The notes beneath the pieces are model-generated. The model did not search any database. It was not told the origin of the DNA and saw only the letters and a list, made by a program, of their open reading frames with translations. From Paraphysomonas bandaiensis (lineage: Eukaryota > Chrysophyceae): a stretch of DNA of 64,000 nucleotides. This document shows, in pieces, positions 26,297 through 36,995 of the stretch (within the stretch, counting starts at the first letter, position 1; every line of letters starts with the position of its first letter). The translations under genes and the position numbers were made by a program. The stretch spans positions 248,001 through 312,000 of the forward strand of contig CBFFRP010000410.1 in the NCBI GenBank assembly GCA_965644295.1. Direction: 5' to 3'.

Positions 26297-28789
26297 TCAA
26301 TCAGTTCTGTCGTGTCTGCAATACAATGTCAGCAAATCAATACAAATATTGTATGCAATATATGCCAAAATATATACCTGCTGAGGTGAGCTAAGAGCTG
26401 TTGTCTCTGTCTCTCACTGAGCTGATGGATCACACACATCCTATACACGAACTCCCGAGTGCTAGATTGAGGGCAGCCCAACTCCATCATGGAGTGTGCA
26501 ATCGCCATGACTTGGCTGAATATTACGTCATGTACACGGCACACTGCCTCCATGCGATCACTATTCGTTGGAAGATCGTGCCAAGCTACACCATACTGAA
26601 TCATCTGCAGCTTCACAGCAAGTCAACACAAAACGTAACTCACACTGCCGTATACCTGCTCCAATACACATTGCCACAGCGCTTGCTCCCAAAATCTACC
26701 CTCCTGCCATATGGGATGCGCGATAACGATTTCTTTTAGGTATTGCCTTCTCCCTTCCCCATCGGACTCCCTTCGTGAATTATCACTTTCCTGGGTCTCG
26801 GAATCCAGTTCTTCCCCTGCTGCTTCATTACCTTCACAACCACCTTGATTATCATCCGTTGATTTGTTTCTTCTTTGCGAATTACTTTCGACCTCCACCA
26901 CCCTATAAAACGTCTGCAGCGTGGTCAAATGATGACAACATTGAAAGAATGTGTGCATACTTGGCTTAGGATCATAACTATCTTCCCATTGTGGACGTCG
27001 TTCGATGTTCTACATTTGTTCAGAAGGCTCCAGAGAACAGCTCCAAGTAATTTGAAACCGATCCCAACATCAACCTACCCAGCAAAAATTAGCACAGAAA
27101 ACCAGATACAAAGTCACAACCTTTTTGCTCCGAAATTGGTTTAAAACATTTACAAGTAATTTCCTGCCGTCGAGAGTAGAGCTCATGGCAATAAGACGAG
27201 ACATGGCATATTTAAGTTCTTCCGAAGCTGAAAAGCTCTTTCGTGTAGCTGGCCGTTGATTATTTTCTTGAGAGCCATCCGAGGAGCTGCCGGAAGATTG
27301 TATGTTGTCGTGGTTTACATCCTTATCTGCGTGCATGCCAACTATCTGTGCCGGTGTAGCGTCCTTTGGTATTTCCGCCGGCCACTCTGCCAGAAAGAAT
27401 ATCTTAGAGAGATGCATTGTAGTCTCTTCCATCGAGCATAGGGAAGGAGAAGTACTTCTAATGGGCACGGAGGGGGGTTCTATAGATTCCTCCATAGGGA
27501 ATTCTGCTGGGGCAGGCTGCGGGCCGGGAAGCGGCTTTCCCATGCTGAAACTTGGGATGTCGGCCGCAAGTTCCTGGTTCTGTTTATCAAGAACATGCAC
27601 GTCAAGTATGCTCAATGCTTGACTACACAACACAAGTTCCCCCTTTTCATCCTCAGAGTAGGAGCGAATAAACTCCGCCTCGTCATCCTCAACACTAAGT
27701 CGCTCCACCGCTGCATCCAACTTATCTACTACAACCTGCCGAGCCGCCAGAGCCTCCCGCTCCCGATCAACTAATTTCCGCAGTGTATTCCCGATCGCTT
27801 CTTTGCACTCCTTGTTGAGTCGTTGAAAGGCCCGCCGACTGGCAGCCAAAACTTGGTCCCGAAAGGCCATGGCGTTTAGCAAATCCCGTACACATTCCCT
27901 AACCTCCCGCTCCTGCCTTAAAATCAATTCGTCGGTCTCTTTGCACTTTTCGCTCCTGTCCTCCGATGGAGCAGCCTGTGTGGGCGCAGAGGTAGACACT
28001 GTGTTGGGACTCGACGGAGCAGAGGTTCCAAACCGATATGAGGACAATTTCGACACAGGGTTACTGGGATTTTCGCCTGTCTCCATCCTGTAGTACAACT
28101 GTCAAAGCGGCGTGCAAACACATTAAAAAAAACCTGCGCTGCTGCAACTGAAGTTTTTGAAGGCTTTCTTTCGACTTCATTAGAGCCTTCTCCGCTGTAT
28201 TTACATCGCTCTCAGCAGCCGCTATTTCTCGCTGACAGGAGTTTACGATACATTAAGTGATAGATGATACACACCGCACCTGAAAATCACTCGCTCTCTT
28301 CTGCGCATCGACTTTAACATCGGCTAAAAATCGTTTAAGATCTCCAAGTGAAAGTTGCTGTCTGGCTTGCTGCAACTCCTGTTCAACAAACACGAATAGC
28401 GCATCTAACGCCTGTCGTATCGTTCCTTCACTCTCTTGAAATGAATCAAATGACGATCGTGCCTTTCCCAAAGAATCTAAAAACTTTGAAAACGCTTGCA
28501 GTCTTTCATCAAGAATATGTTCAAATGACTTGACCATCAGAATATTCTTATTCGATTGATCCACAATACGATCTTGACTGAGTTGTTCATATGTTGGTTT
28601 CAATTCAATGGATTCATTAAAGTCTTTCTGGTAAGACATGTGCTCGGCGTGCTCATAGTTAATCTCTTCGATGAACTTCGCTAACTCTGACTTCTGTCTT
28701 TCTTGGAAGAGATATTTAACAGGCCATGACCCGTTCATGCCGAGCATAACACCTGCACTGGCGATGCCCTTCTTTGTCTTCGAGATCAT
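26297..28789 (-). CDS. Coiled-coil (BAR-like) protein with C-terminal SBF2/KIAA0513-like domain
   Basis: ATG at 28789; exons 28789–28280, 28231–28134, 28087–27121, 27074–26961, 26913–26656, 26610–26378 and 26315–26297 give 732 residues with all phases consistent. The first ~200 residues are helical and resemble a BAR/F-BAR membrane-bending dimer. A second Arg/Glu-rich coiled coil and a Pro/Ser linker follow. The last third has W, C and H positions like the SBF2 domain of MTMR13 and KIAA0513: LLGAVLWSLLNKCRTS, a YL…HPIW segment, FWEQALWQCV, then FVYRMCVIHQL. This suggests a cytosolic membrane-traffic or GTPase-linked adaptor (inference). The C terminus is uncertain: a long open frame follows one phase away. 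Divergent from the gene at 29386. Confidence 0.75.
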
Positions 28790-29385
28790 GAGATGTATGT
28801 ATGTATATGTATGTGTGTATGTATGTAGAGGTAATAGGGGCTAATGGAGGTGAGGGAGAGGGTAAGATACTTCACTTGGTTTCTCTGTAGTCATGCAGGA
28901 GATGCGAGAGGGTTCAGTGAGGAGGTGGAGGTATGTTTGTGTTGGTATGTGTATGTGTGTATAATTATGATGATGAGATCTGTTAGCTGCTGTGCGTATG
29001 CTATGCACTGTATGCCGTATGTATGTATATACCGAGGAGGTGTACCGGTATACTATACAATGACATACACATACTGTACATCTCTACTGTAGTTATGTAC
29101 CGGTGGACCTCTACAGCAGTACATATACTGCTAGAGCTGTATACCGGTATACGGCGGTATTGTTGTACTAGGAATTCCTTATCGGAACTTTTCAGTTCAA
29201 TGCTACACGACTTGCTGCATATGTTTGTATGTGTATGTATACAGAGAGCAGGAGAGCAGAGCGCTATATGATACACACGCAGGCCAGATGAAGATACATA
29301 CATACATATATATGTGTACATTATTCTATCAACCGGATAACAAACAGACATAATCAGACCAGTAGTACAGACTCCCATAAGAAAT
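28790..29385. promoter_or_regulatory. Divergent promoter region with GTAT microsatellite
   Basis: Head-to-head gap of 596 bp. A GTAT/GT microsatellite lies at about 28794–28830. At 29050–29150 there is a dense cluster of CTGTAC, ACAGCAGTAC, ATACTGCT and CTGTATACC words, some overlapping as short palindromes. No gene supported. Confidence 0.55.
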
Positions 29386-30508
29386 ATGAACGATTCACGT
29401 CAAGTACGACTACAACAAGCAGAAAGGATTGACAACATGTACGCCTCCACTGCCCTCTATTCACCCTGTGTATCCCTCTCTCTCACCTCCATCATATCAG
29501 GTCAGGAGCTCTCGTTAAGATAGGAGTCAATGCCGTCAAGAAGAACCCAGTCATGTTCTCCTCCTATGCGATTGGTGTCATTATCTGTATATTTTTTTCG
29601 GGTGTTGCTCTCACTATAGAGCAAAAGAATCAATTCGAATTAGATTTAGCTAAAATAGATTATAGATCACTGGATGATGCTACTTTAGACTATGAGGAAG
29701 CGTATCGCAGATATTCTAATGCAAAGGGTTTTTTTTCTTGTGATTCAGTGTGCCAAGAATGGAAAGAAATTGCAGACTCTAGAAGGTTTATACGGAGGTA
29801 TCATGAGCTGGTGAGTTTCTAACACACACTTGTAGACGTAGGGTTGACTCATTGCAAGCTGATATTGACAAGCAACTCTCTGATGCGAAATCTAAACTGG
29901 GTATGGGTCATGACACCTTAGTCAGAAATTCGGGATAATGTGAGGTATGTGCAGGGTTATTTTCAGAGGTTGGAGTTGGTGAAGCGCGGGAGTTATTCTG
30001 GAGGCGATTTGGTCAAGGTTTGATATGTACACTTTCATCATTGTATATGTGTAAAAATTTCATTTATACGTAGGAAAACAATTCGCTCAGCGACAAACTA
30101 AGTGGGATGCCCTGTTTATGGGCATTGGGGCAATGCGTCGTGACGAGGGGTTAGTTGGGTACCTCCTCCGTTTACTACTATCCATGCTTTTCAATTTTAC
30201 TATCGGTATGTAGTTACCGCGTTTATCTATGTATGTCGCACTGTAACCGTGACGTAGGCATGGTTGGTTCGGTGATTGGGTTTATGTGGTCGCTTTATTC
30301 GGTCATTGCTTCGTATCAAGCAAGTATTTGGGCGGCATTGGTGTTCTTTGGGTTTGCCTCACTAGCTGCAGTGTCATTTGCATTGACTTGGGTATTTGGT
30401 CTATATGCTGCGTCTGCGGGAGCTGTGTATGTGACCGCTAAACTTATCGCCTCTAACATGAGACTAGAGGATGGAACTCAACCACGACGCAGAGTTCATT
30501 TTGATTGA
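29386..30508 (+). CDS. Conserved-looking multi-span membrane protein, function unknown
   Basis: ATG at 29386; exons 29386–29438, 29501–29797, 29836–29900, 29955–30017, 30074–30205 and 30258–30508 (TGA) give 286 residues with matching phases. One membrane segment (about residues 34–54) is followed by a charged stretch with two Cys and possible coiled coil. A compact domain comes next (LFWRRFGQGKQFAQRQTKW), then three or four closely packed membrane helices and a basic tail. The introns are 38–62 nt. I cannot name the family, though the FGQGKQFAQRQTKWDA block looks like a conserved signature. It is convergent with DHFR-TS. Confidence 0.75.
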
Positions 30509-30922
30509 CGATGTCGATTTTAGTAGTTCAATGTAATCAATGATATTATCAAATCTTAGATATCCGCAATCTTATGTAGTAAAAGTAATTCAACATAAGA
30601 TAGTTATAGCAAGGGACATTGAGCAGCTACATATAAGAATCCGACTTTGTTGAATGCTTTTTTAAGTCAAATTCGCCAGTCATTTGTCATTTGGTACTAA
30701 TACTGTAATCCTGAGGACCACCGATGTCGCTACCTTATAATGCATCTGAAGTAATATTAAATAACGTAATTATTAATCACCACTTCTGTATGCTACAACA
30801 ACGACAAACTATATATATCGTGAATTTTATTTATATCAATGCGTCCTCAACATGTTCGTCAGGTGAATCGACAGGTTTGAGACATCAAAAGTATACTCAA
30901 TTTGAGATCTCAAAATCTCTTC
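30509..30922. other. Convergent gap, AT-rich
   Basis: 414 bp between the stop of the membrane-protein gene and the stop of DHFR-TS. Nothing else visible. Confidence 0.55.
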
Positions 30923-32536
30923 CTACACAGCCATTTTCATTTTAATGGCAGCGTGCGGCTCATACCCCTCAATAGTGAAGTCGGAGTATTCAAACGAGTC
31001 AATATCTGTAACATTCGGGTTGATGCGTAACTTCGGGAAAGCCCTGGGAGCTCTCTTGATTTGCTCTTTCAGAGCATCCACATGGTTAAGATAGACGTGT
31101 GCATCACCTATACAGTGCACAAAATCTCCAGCCTTGAGCCCACATACTTGTGCGACTAGTCGGGTAAGTAACGAATAGGAGGCAATGTTAAAAGGTACTC
31201 CTAGGCCCATATCTGCCGATCGCTGGTACATCTGGCAGCTTAGTTCTCCGTTGGCGACATAAAATTGACAAAACATGTGGCAAGGAGGGAGAGCCATGAG
31301 CGCTAAGTCCGCAGGATTCCACGCTGTGAGGACGATTCTCCGGTCAGTTGGATTAGTTTTAATCTTCTCGATACACTGCTTGAGCTGATCAACGCCCTTA
31401 CCACTATAGTCAGCGTGCATGTCTTCGTATGTGGCGCCAAAGTGTCTCCACTGGAAACCATACACCGGTCCAAGGTCTCCCTCCTCTCTGTGGGTTAGGC
31501 CAAGGTTATCAAGGAACTCGCGCGATCCGTTACCGTCCCATATATGGATATTCTTCTCAGCGAGCTCATTGGCGTTAGTACGTCCTCTCACAAACCAGAT
31601 AAGTTCTTCTGCCACGCCACGCCAAAACACGCGCTTCGTAGTGAGAAGAGGGAATTGATCATCCCTCAGACTGAAACGCATCTGCATTCCAAATAAAGAA
31701 AGTGTTCCTGTGCCGGTTCTATCACCTCGCTCAACTCCACGAGTGAGAATGTCCTTCAGTGCCTGTAAGTATTGGTTTTCTTCATGGTTACAACACAAGC
31801 TAGGGGATGAGAGGCCTAATTCCATATCATATATTCGCTCAAACTCGGTGAAACGGTACATAAACCCATTCTCCTCACAAGATGATGATCGATAAGCGAG
31901 ACGGTACTTATCTGCGGGAATGGTGGGGAAGAAAGTGTCACAGTCAGGGACAGGAGTTTCGATAGATGTCAAGTAAATGCGTTCGCACATTGGAAGCGCA
32001 ACAGCCTCACGATAGACAGATTCACCGCCAATAACATATACTTTATCAATTGTTGGCACCATATCAGCCGCGGAAAGCATCCTCAAAGCTTCGATCAATG
32101 ATGGAGCGACCATAACAGTGTCAGGAAGAGATAGAGCCCTGCTGTACGTAAGTATAATATGAAGCTACTTCATAACTTACTCTTTGATCTGTGGATTTCT
32201 GCTCAACACAACATTGACTCTGTTCTTTAGGGGTCTGAACTTGACGGGAATGGACTGCAGCAGATGTGAGTGTACAGCTCGAACAGCAATGAACAGCACG
32301 TCACCTCCCATGTTTTGCGCCCCATAATAATAGCATTCTGAGTTGATTGAGCGCATGTTGTTGATACTTGCTTGAAGAATGCTGTATCTCCTGGAATACG
32401 CCACGGTAGACTTCCTCCCTTACCGATAGCTGATACACGTACATAGAAGATCACCGGAGTGTACATATACATACATACACTCACCGTATGTATCTGCAGT
32501 AGCAGCTACTAATATTCCGAATCTCTTCATCTCCAT
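30923..32536 (-). CDS. DHFR-TS: Bifunctional dihydrofolate reductase–thymidylate synthase
   Basis: Exons 32536–32485, 32429–32305, 32254–32181 and 32141–30923 give 489 residues. The DHFR half makes tetrahydrofolate from dihydrofolate with NADPH. It shows [13 protein letters not shown]…[31 protein letters not shown] and [13 protein letters not shown]. The TS half makes dTMP from dUMP and methylene-tetrahydrofolate. It shows [17 protein letters not shown], the catalytic Cys in [25 protein letters not shown] and the C-terminal IKMKMAV. The fusion in this order is known from plants and many protists but not from animals or fungi. I chose the ATG at 32536; in-frame codons continue upstream to about 32665 without a typical targeting peptide, so the start is slightly uncertain. 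Divergent from the PITH gene. Confidence 0.96.
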
Positions 32537-32971
32537 CTGTATCTCTGAGTACTCTCTCTGAATATGGTCTGCTGTGATAAGTGTTCTGATATCATGTGTG
32601 TGTATCTGTACATACATGTATGTATCATACACAGTGTCGTGTAGCACACAGCAGTACGGACACACCTTTACTCTGCTTTGAAATCCGAAATTCGAATTAT
32701 GACAACCGGATCTCTACCGGACACACTATGCCGGACATGTAGCCCGTTTGGACATCCCGAAATCTCGTCTTGTAGTTCCTAGCAGGAGTGCATCCCGCAT
32801 CGTAGTATACGACTGTACCATACTGTAGTATAGATATATATATACGCGATCAATATGCATACAGAGCAGTACATTCCACAGTCGCCCACAGCCAAGCTGT
32901 CCCAGTTAACTCCTACACCGGGATTAGAGCAATTGATCAAGATCAGATAACAGTAATTATACTCTCTATCA
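32537..32971. promoter_or_regulatory. Divergent promoter region (DHFR-TS / PITH protein)
   Basis: 435-bp head-to-head gap with ACAGCAGTAC (about 32648) and a GACTGTACCATACTGTAGTA cluster (about 32811–32830) of the kind seen in the other divergent gaps. Confidence 0.5.
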
Positions 32972-33725
32972 ATGACTGAAGTTGTGGAGATCAGTGATCT
33001 ATTGGTGAAGCCTCAGTGGTAATAATGCCTGTTGTTTGCAGTCTATATATGTATATATGTGTGCTAATGACTGTATGTGATCAGCTTCTGTCTTAACCAG
33101 CACCCGTCTCATCCTTTCTCGAACCTCTTTGTTGGTGATGAAACTCTATATCTTCGAAGTGATGTTGATGGTCAGTTATGTTGCAGTGTGTATATATGAT
33201 CCTCATCGCAGCATTGTGCAGAGCAACTCCTAATTAATTTGGTGTTTCGGACAACTGTCAGACTACACGCACTCAACTTTGTAGCTCCTGATGATGGTAA
33301 TCTAATGATATTCTTTCCTGTAGTATTCTTAATTATTACAGAGTCTGCACCAACTGGTATAAAGCTGTTCACTAACCTGCAGAACCCGGGATTTAGCGAC
33401 GTTGAGGATGTGGAGCCTGTCCAAAAGCTTCTTCTTGAGCCAAGTGACTTTCATCCAGATCATAAAACTAATCTCAAGCTTGTCAAATTTTTACACGTTA
33501 ATAGGTTGTATTTTTGACGTGATGGTATTCATCTTACACTTTTTCACAGCTTGACAATATACGTTGATGAAAATGGTGGAGAAGAATTCTCAACATTGAG
33601 CGGGTTGAAGGTAAAGTTATAATATGTAGACTTCGATAGGTATTTTAATATTGTGATAGATATATGGCCACGCACTCGATAGTGTTAATGTTGCGGCAAT
33701 TCATGAACGCAGGAATGAAGAATGA
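32972..33725 (+). CDS. PITHD1: PITH-domain protein (PITHD1 / TXNL1 C-terminal domain type)
   Basis: Six short exons, 32972–33004, 33101–33170, 33222–33296, 33342–33504, 33550–33610 and 33660–33725, give 155 residues in consistent phase. Nearly the whole protein is a PITH domain: LRSDVDEQLLINLVF, VRLHALNFVAPDD, GIKLFTNLQNPGFSDVED, VKFLHVNSLTIYVDENGGEE and LKIYGH. In TXNL1 this domain binds the 26S proteasome; stand-alone PITHD1 proteins lack the thioredoxin domain, as here. The first exon join is the least certain, because a donor at 33005 (used here) or at 33019 could be chosen; only the first keeps the frame. Probably cytosolic. Confidence 0.87.
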
Positions 33726-34707
33726 GTACTATACGTACAGTGAAGATCTGTGCGCATTGCTAGTATTAAGTTGTAATAATATGCAGCGATAGCGTTAATT
33801 TCTGTAACTGTTCCAGTAGAGAAATGAATTTATGATCATACTTATTTTGATAGTTTGGGTGCTAAGGTAGGTCGCATTTACAGATACGTTCTGCAGAAGT
33901 TTGTAGAAATGATTACATAGCGTAAAAGTGCTGTAATAGGCTAGAATGAAATTAAATCGTTAGATTGCATTGAGAAATATAACGTTAACGAGCTTGCATG
34001 ATTCCACTGAAGAGGTACATATAAAATACAAATTCTTTGAGTGATGGGTCCTTCGTGTTACCACACAAATACACAAATGTAGTTTCAAGTATACAGCCAA
34101 CACAAGTGGTCAATGAACCGAAGATGCCCCATATTGACAGCGTAACTAATCACTGCGTGCGGCCCTCTAGTGAGTGCTGCGACCACGCACCTCTATCTAT
34201 GTACACATTGCATAGTACTGCTGGAAATTGCTCATTTTAAGCTAGATCTCAGAGAGAATATGTCGTTAGACTACTAGATAGATTTATTATTTATTATTTA
34301 TTAATAACATTTACGCGAAGTTGTGATAAACAACACTAACTCATTTTGTTCCATGCATAATCTCCTACATATGTTGACCTCTCGTTACTAAACATATCTT
34401 GAAAGATCGAACTATTTCAGTTTCTCAATATCATCACAGCATTTGTACATCACTATATTTCACTGTATTCTCGTACATTGTCTTCAAGTGACATACTGAA
34501 TATACTAGAATAAGATCCATATTCTTATACTCCCACTCAATGTAGAATGCAGTGAGATAAAGCAACAGTGATCACAATAATCTGATAATGCTATGACTAT
34601 CTAGTCCCATAGGTAAAACAGATGTGAAATCTTTTAAAGATACATATATAACTAGCAGTCAACTAGATATACAGTTATGTGGGATTTTCACCCACTAAAA
34701 CACACCT
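33726..34707. other. Intergenic region, probably holding Copia 3' LTR debris
   Basis: No gene is supported. It includes one copy of the 92-bp GC-rich repeat (separate entry) and lies downstream, on the minus strand, of the Copia RNase H stop, so part of it may be a degenerate 3' LTR. LTR ends could not be defined. Confidence 0.45.
34125..34216. repeat. 92-bp GC-rich dispersed repeat, copy 1
   Basis: About 88 of 92 bases match 39482–39573 in the same orientation. The core can pair GTGCG with CGCAC around an inner small hairpin. It is much more GC-rich than its surroundings. Confidence 0.9.
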
Positions 34708-35900
34708 TTAACCTCTTCGGGGTCGTTTCTTCTGCTGCTCCTCCACTCTGTTAGACACACTTCTCTTAACCCCGGTAATCGTTTTCTCATGACGGCTGAA
34801 GATCTTCGTTGACAATGCCTTTGTAAAAATATCGGCCGCCATATCATCCGTAGATACATGAATCAACTTTGCTGTAGGAAATTTTCCAATAACATGTTCT
34901 CTTATCTAGTGATACTTGATGTCAATATGCTTCGACCTCTTATGATACACTGGATTTTCGGAAAGATACTTTGCACTCTTACTGCTCATAAAGAATGGAG
35001 TCGGCTTCGCTACCAAGAGTCCGAGCTCCTTGAACACCCCCCGAAGCCACACCAGTTCTTGCATAGCCGCATACTCCGCCATATACTCAGATTCCATACT
35101 TGAAGTCGCAACTGTGGTCTGAAGATTGGACTGCAAGGCCAAAATGCCCACACATAGAAACACGATATATCCCGTTGTGGACCTCCGAGTCATCCTATCA
35201 CCAGCCCAGTCTGAGTACTGAATACATGTAAATCAAACTCACTCCCACTGAATCTGATGCCCTCATCAACTGTACCACGTAAATATTTCAACAAATGAAT
35301 AGCTAATCTGCAAGCCGCATATGTTGGAGAAGTGCTAAATCGAGCCAATAACCCCACAGCATAAGCTAGATCAGGTCTAGTATGAATCGCCATATTCAAC
35401 ACCACTCCAATAATTCCTGTATACGGAAATGATGCAACCCATTGCTTCTGCTCCTCCGTCAGCTCACGTTGCTATGCCAAAAAATCCTGAACATCGGTAT
35501 TGTGTGGAGTCTCCTTGTTCTTACTGCTCTTTCCCATAAATGAACTGAATTTCTTAACGATATTCTTGGCATACTCAGATTGATCAAACATATACCAGTT
35601 ATCACCTCGTGTGATCCTGATATTCAAAATCGTTTACACACACCCAGACCGTGCATCTCAAACGTTTCGCAGAACCTACGCTTAACACTTTCTAAGTAGG
35701 TGAGATCAGCAGACGCAATTATGTTATCATCTACATATATCTACAATACATGCAATTTTCCGTTACTCCATCTCATATATAAGCATGTATCCAAAATGCA
35801 AGCAGTAAAATGTAACGACTAAATAAACTTTTCAATATGTCGCGGTGAGGACCTCAATGCCTTGATTAATTGAAAACACCATCCTGCTGGCAATACCTCA
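34708..35900 (-). mobile_element. Ty1/Copia retrotransposon remnant (reverse transcriptase and RNase H)
   Basis: On the minus strand, pieces of a Copia pol gene can be read through several stops and frameshifts. In order these are a segment like AGWCFQLIKALRSSPRH (about 35880), the catalytic YVDDNIIASADL (about 35740), TRPDLAYAVGLLARF (about 35370), SSMESEYMAEYAAMQELVWL (about 35080), KHIDIKYH followed by an in-frame TAG, and MAADIFTKAL. These are the standard RT and RNase H landmarks of Copia. The element is 5'-truncated and cannot be active. Confidence 0.93.
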
Positions 35901-36141
35901 TCAGGTGGTGGTGCCATGTGTGCCACCGGGTGCAGAATGTATATGGAATGAATATGTAAATATGATAACAAAGTATCAAATGCAAAGATGAATATGTTTA
36001 TTACTATGCCCGGCAGCTGCCTGAGCTCCCTCAAGCACCTATCTGAAGACGCCTCCTCAAAAGTGTTAAAAAGCAAGTCTAGTAACTTATTAATTACAGC
36101 ACATATAACACAAACAACTCATTGAGAACCATTTACATTCT

Positions 36142-36339
36142 ATGAACTATCTAGAAATACAACAGAGAACACAGAACAATATTCTACAAAAGATTCCACA
36201 AGATTTGGTTGATTATGTGGAGATATCCACGTTCTGGAAGATTCACGTAGAGGCCTATAGGAAGAGCCTTAAACCAACTCAACAGCCACAGACCAAAAAT
36301 GCAGTGACTAGCCAATCAGCGTTCAGCAGTAATTCATAA
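36142..36339 (+). CDS. Hypothetical small protein, 65 residues
   Basis: An ATG-started frame beginning MNYLEIQQRTQNNILQKIPQ. It has Gln/Asn-rich ends and a central VDYVEISTFWKIHVEAYRK segment that could form a helix. No intron or known domain was seen. It lies between Copia debris and the GTPase–U-box promoter. It may be a real small gene or a chance frame. Confidence 0.35.
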   Translation: MNYLEIQQRTQNNILQKIPQDLVDYVEISTFWKIHVEAYRKSLKPTQQPQTKNAVTSQSAFSSNS

Positions 36340-36995
36340 TACAGCAGCTGTATACCTATAACTGTATCACTGCGTTCTATTCCATACAGTATACAAAGCA
36401 GTATAATCTGAGTACACCAATCAGATCTCTCCATTGTTCACACAGCAGTATAGGTATATATAGAGAGAGAGTGAAGTGTGTCTTCATTCGAAGATGCAAA
36501 CTGTACACACTTCGTAATACACACAGTCCTCTAGAGCCCCTGTAGCATATTAACCTCACTGGTCTTTAAGGAGTACCTCTCTCAAGATTCGGTGAGGTAC
36601 TCCTGCACACTCCCACTGCTGTATATCTATAACAACAACGTTAGCTCATAAAGGCTGTACTCTGTATTGTGATTATACGTGTATATGGTATACGTATATT
36701 GAGGTATACATATACAGCAGCAGTATATACTGACCGCAACTGTGTGTTCATATCTTTGCATGTTGAGATTGTTTTGTCCATAGTTGGAAAAAGATGGTGC
36801 TTTAGAAACTCTACAGATGTGTATATACAAGTTGGACGTATCTTTTCGAATATTCTACTAGTGGGGCAACACAATCATGCTCCACCACTTAGTCATGTTG
36901 ATGCTGCGTATCTTCTCTCTGTATATTCATATCTATACGATCTCATTATATTATCATACACTCAGAGCATCACAACTACACCACAAGTTACACAC
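36340..36995. promoter_or_regulatory. Upstream region of the GTPase–U-box gene
   Basis: Contains repeated ATACAGCAGCTGTATAC, ACAGCAGTATA, ACTGCTGTATA and TACAGCAGCAGTATATA words (about 36338, 36441, 36612 and 36711). Codons in frame with the gene are open back to 36669, but their composition is not protein-like, so I treat this as regulatory or leader sequence. Confidence 0.5.
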
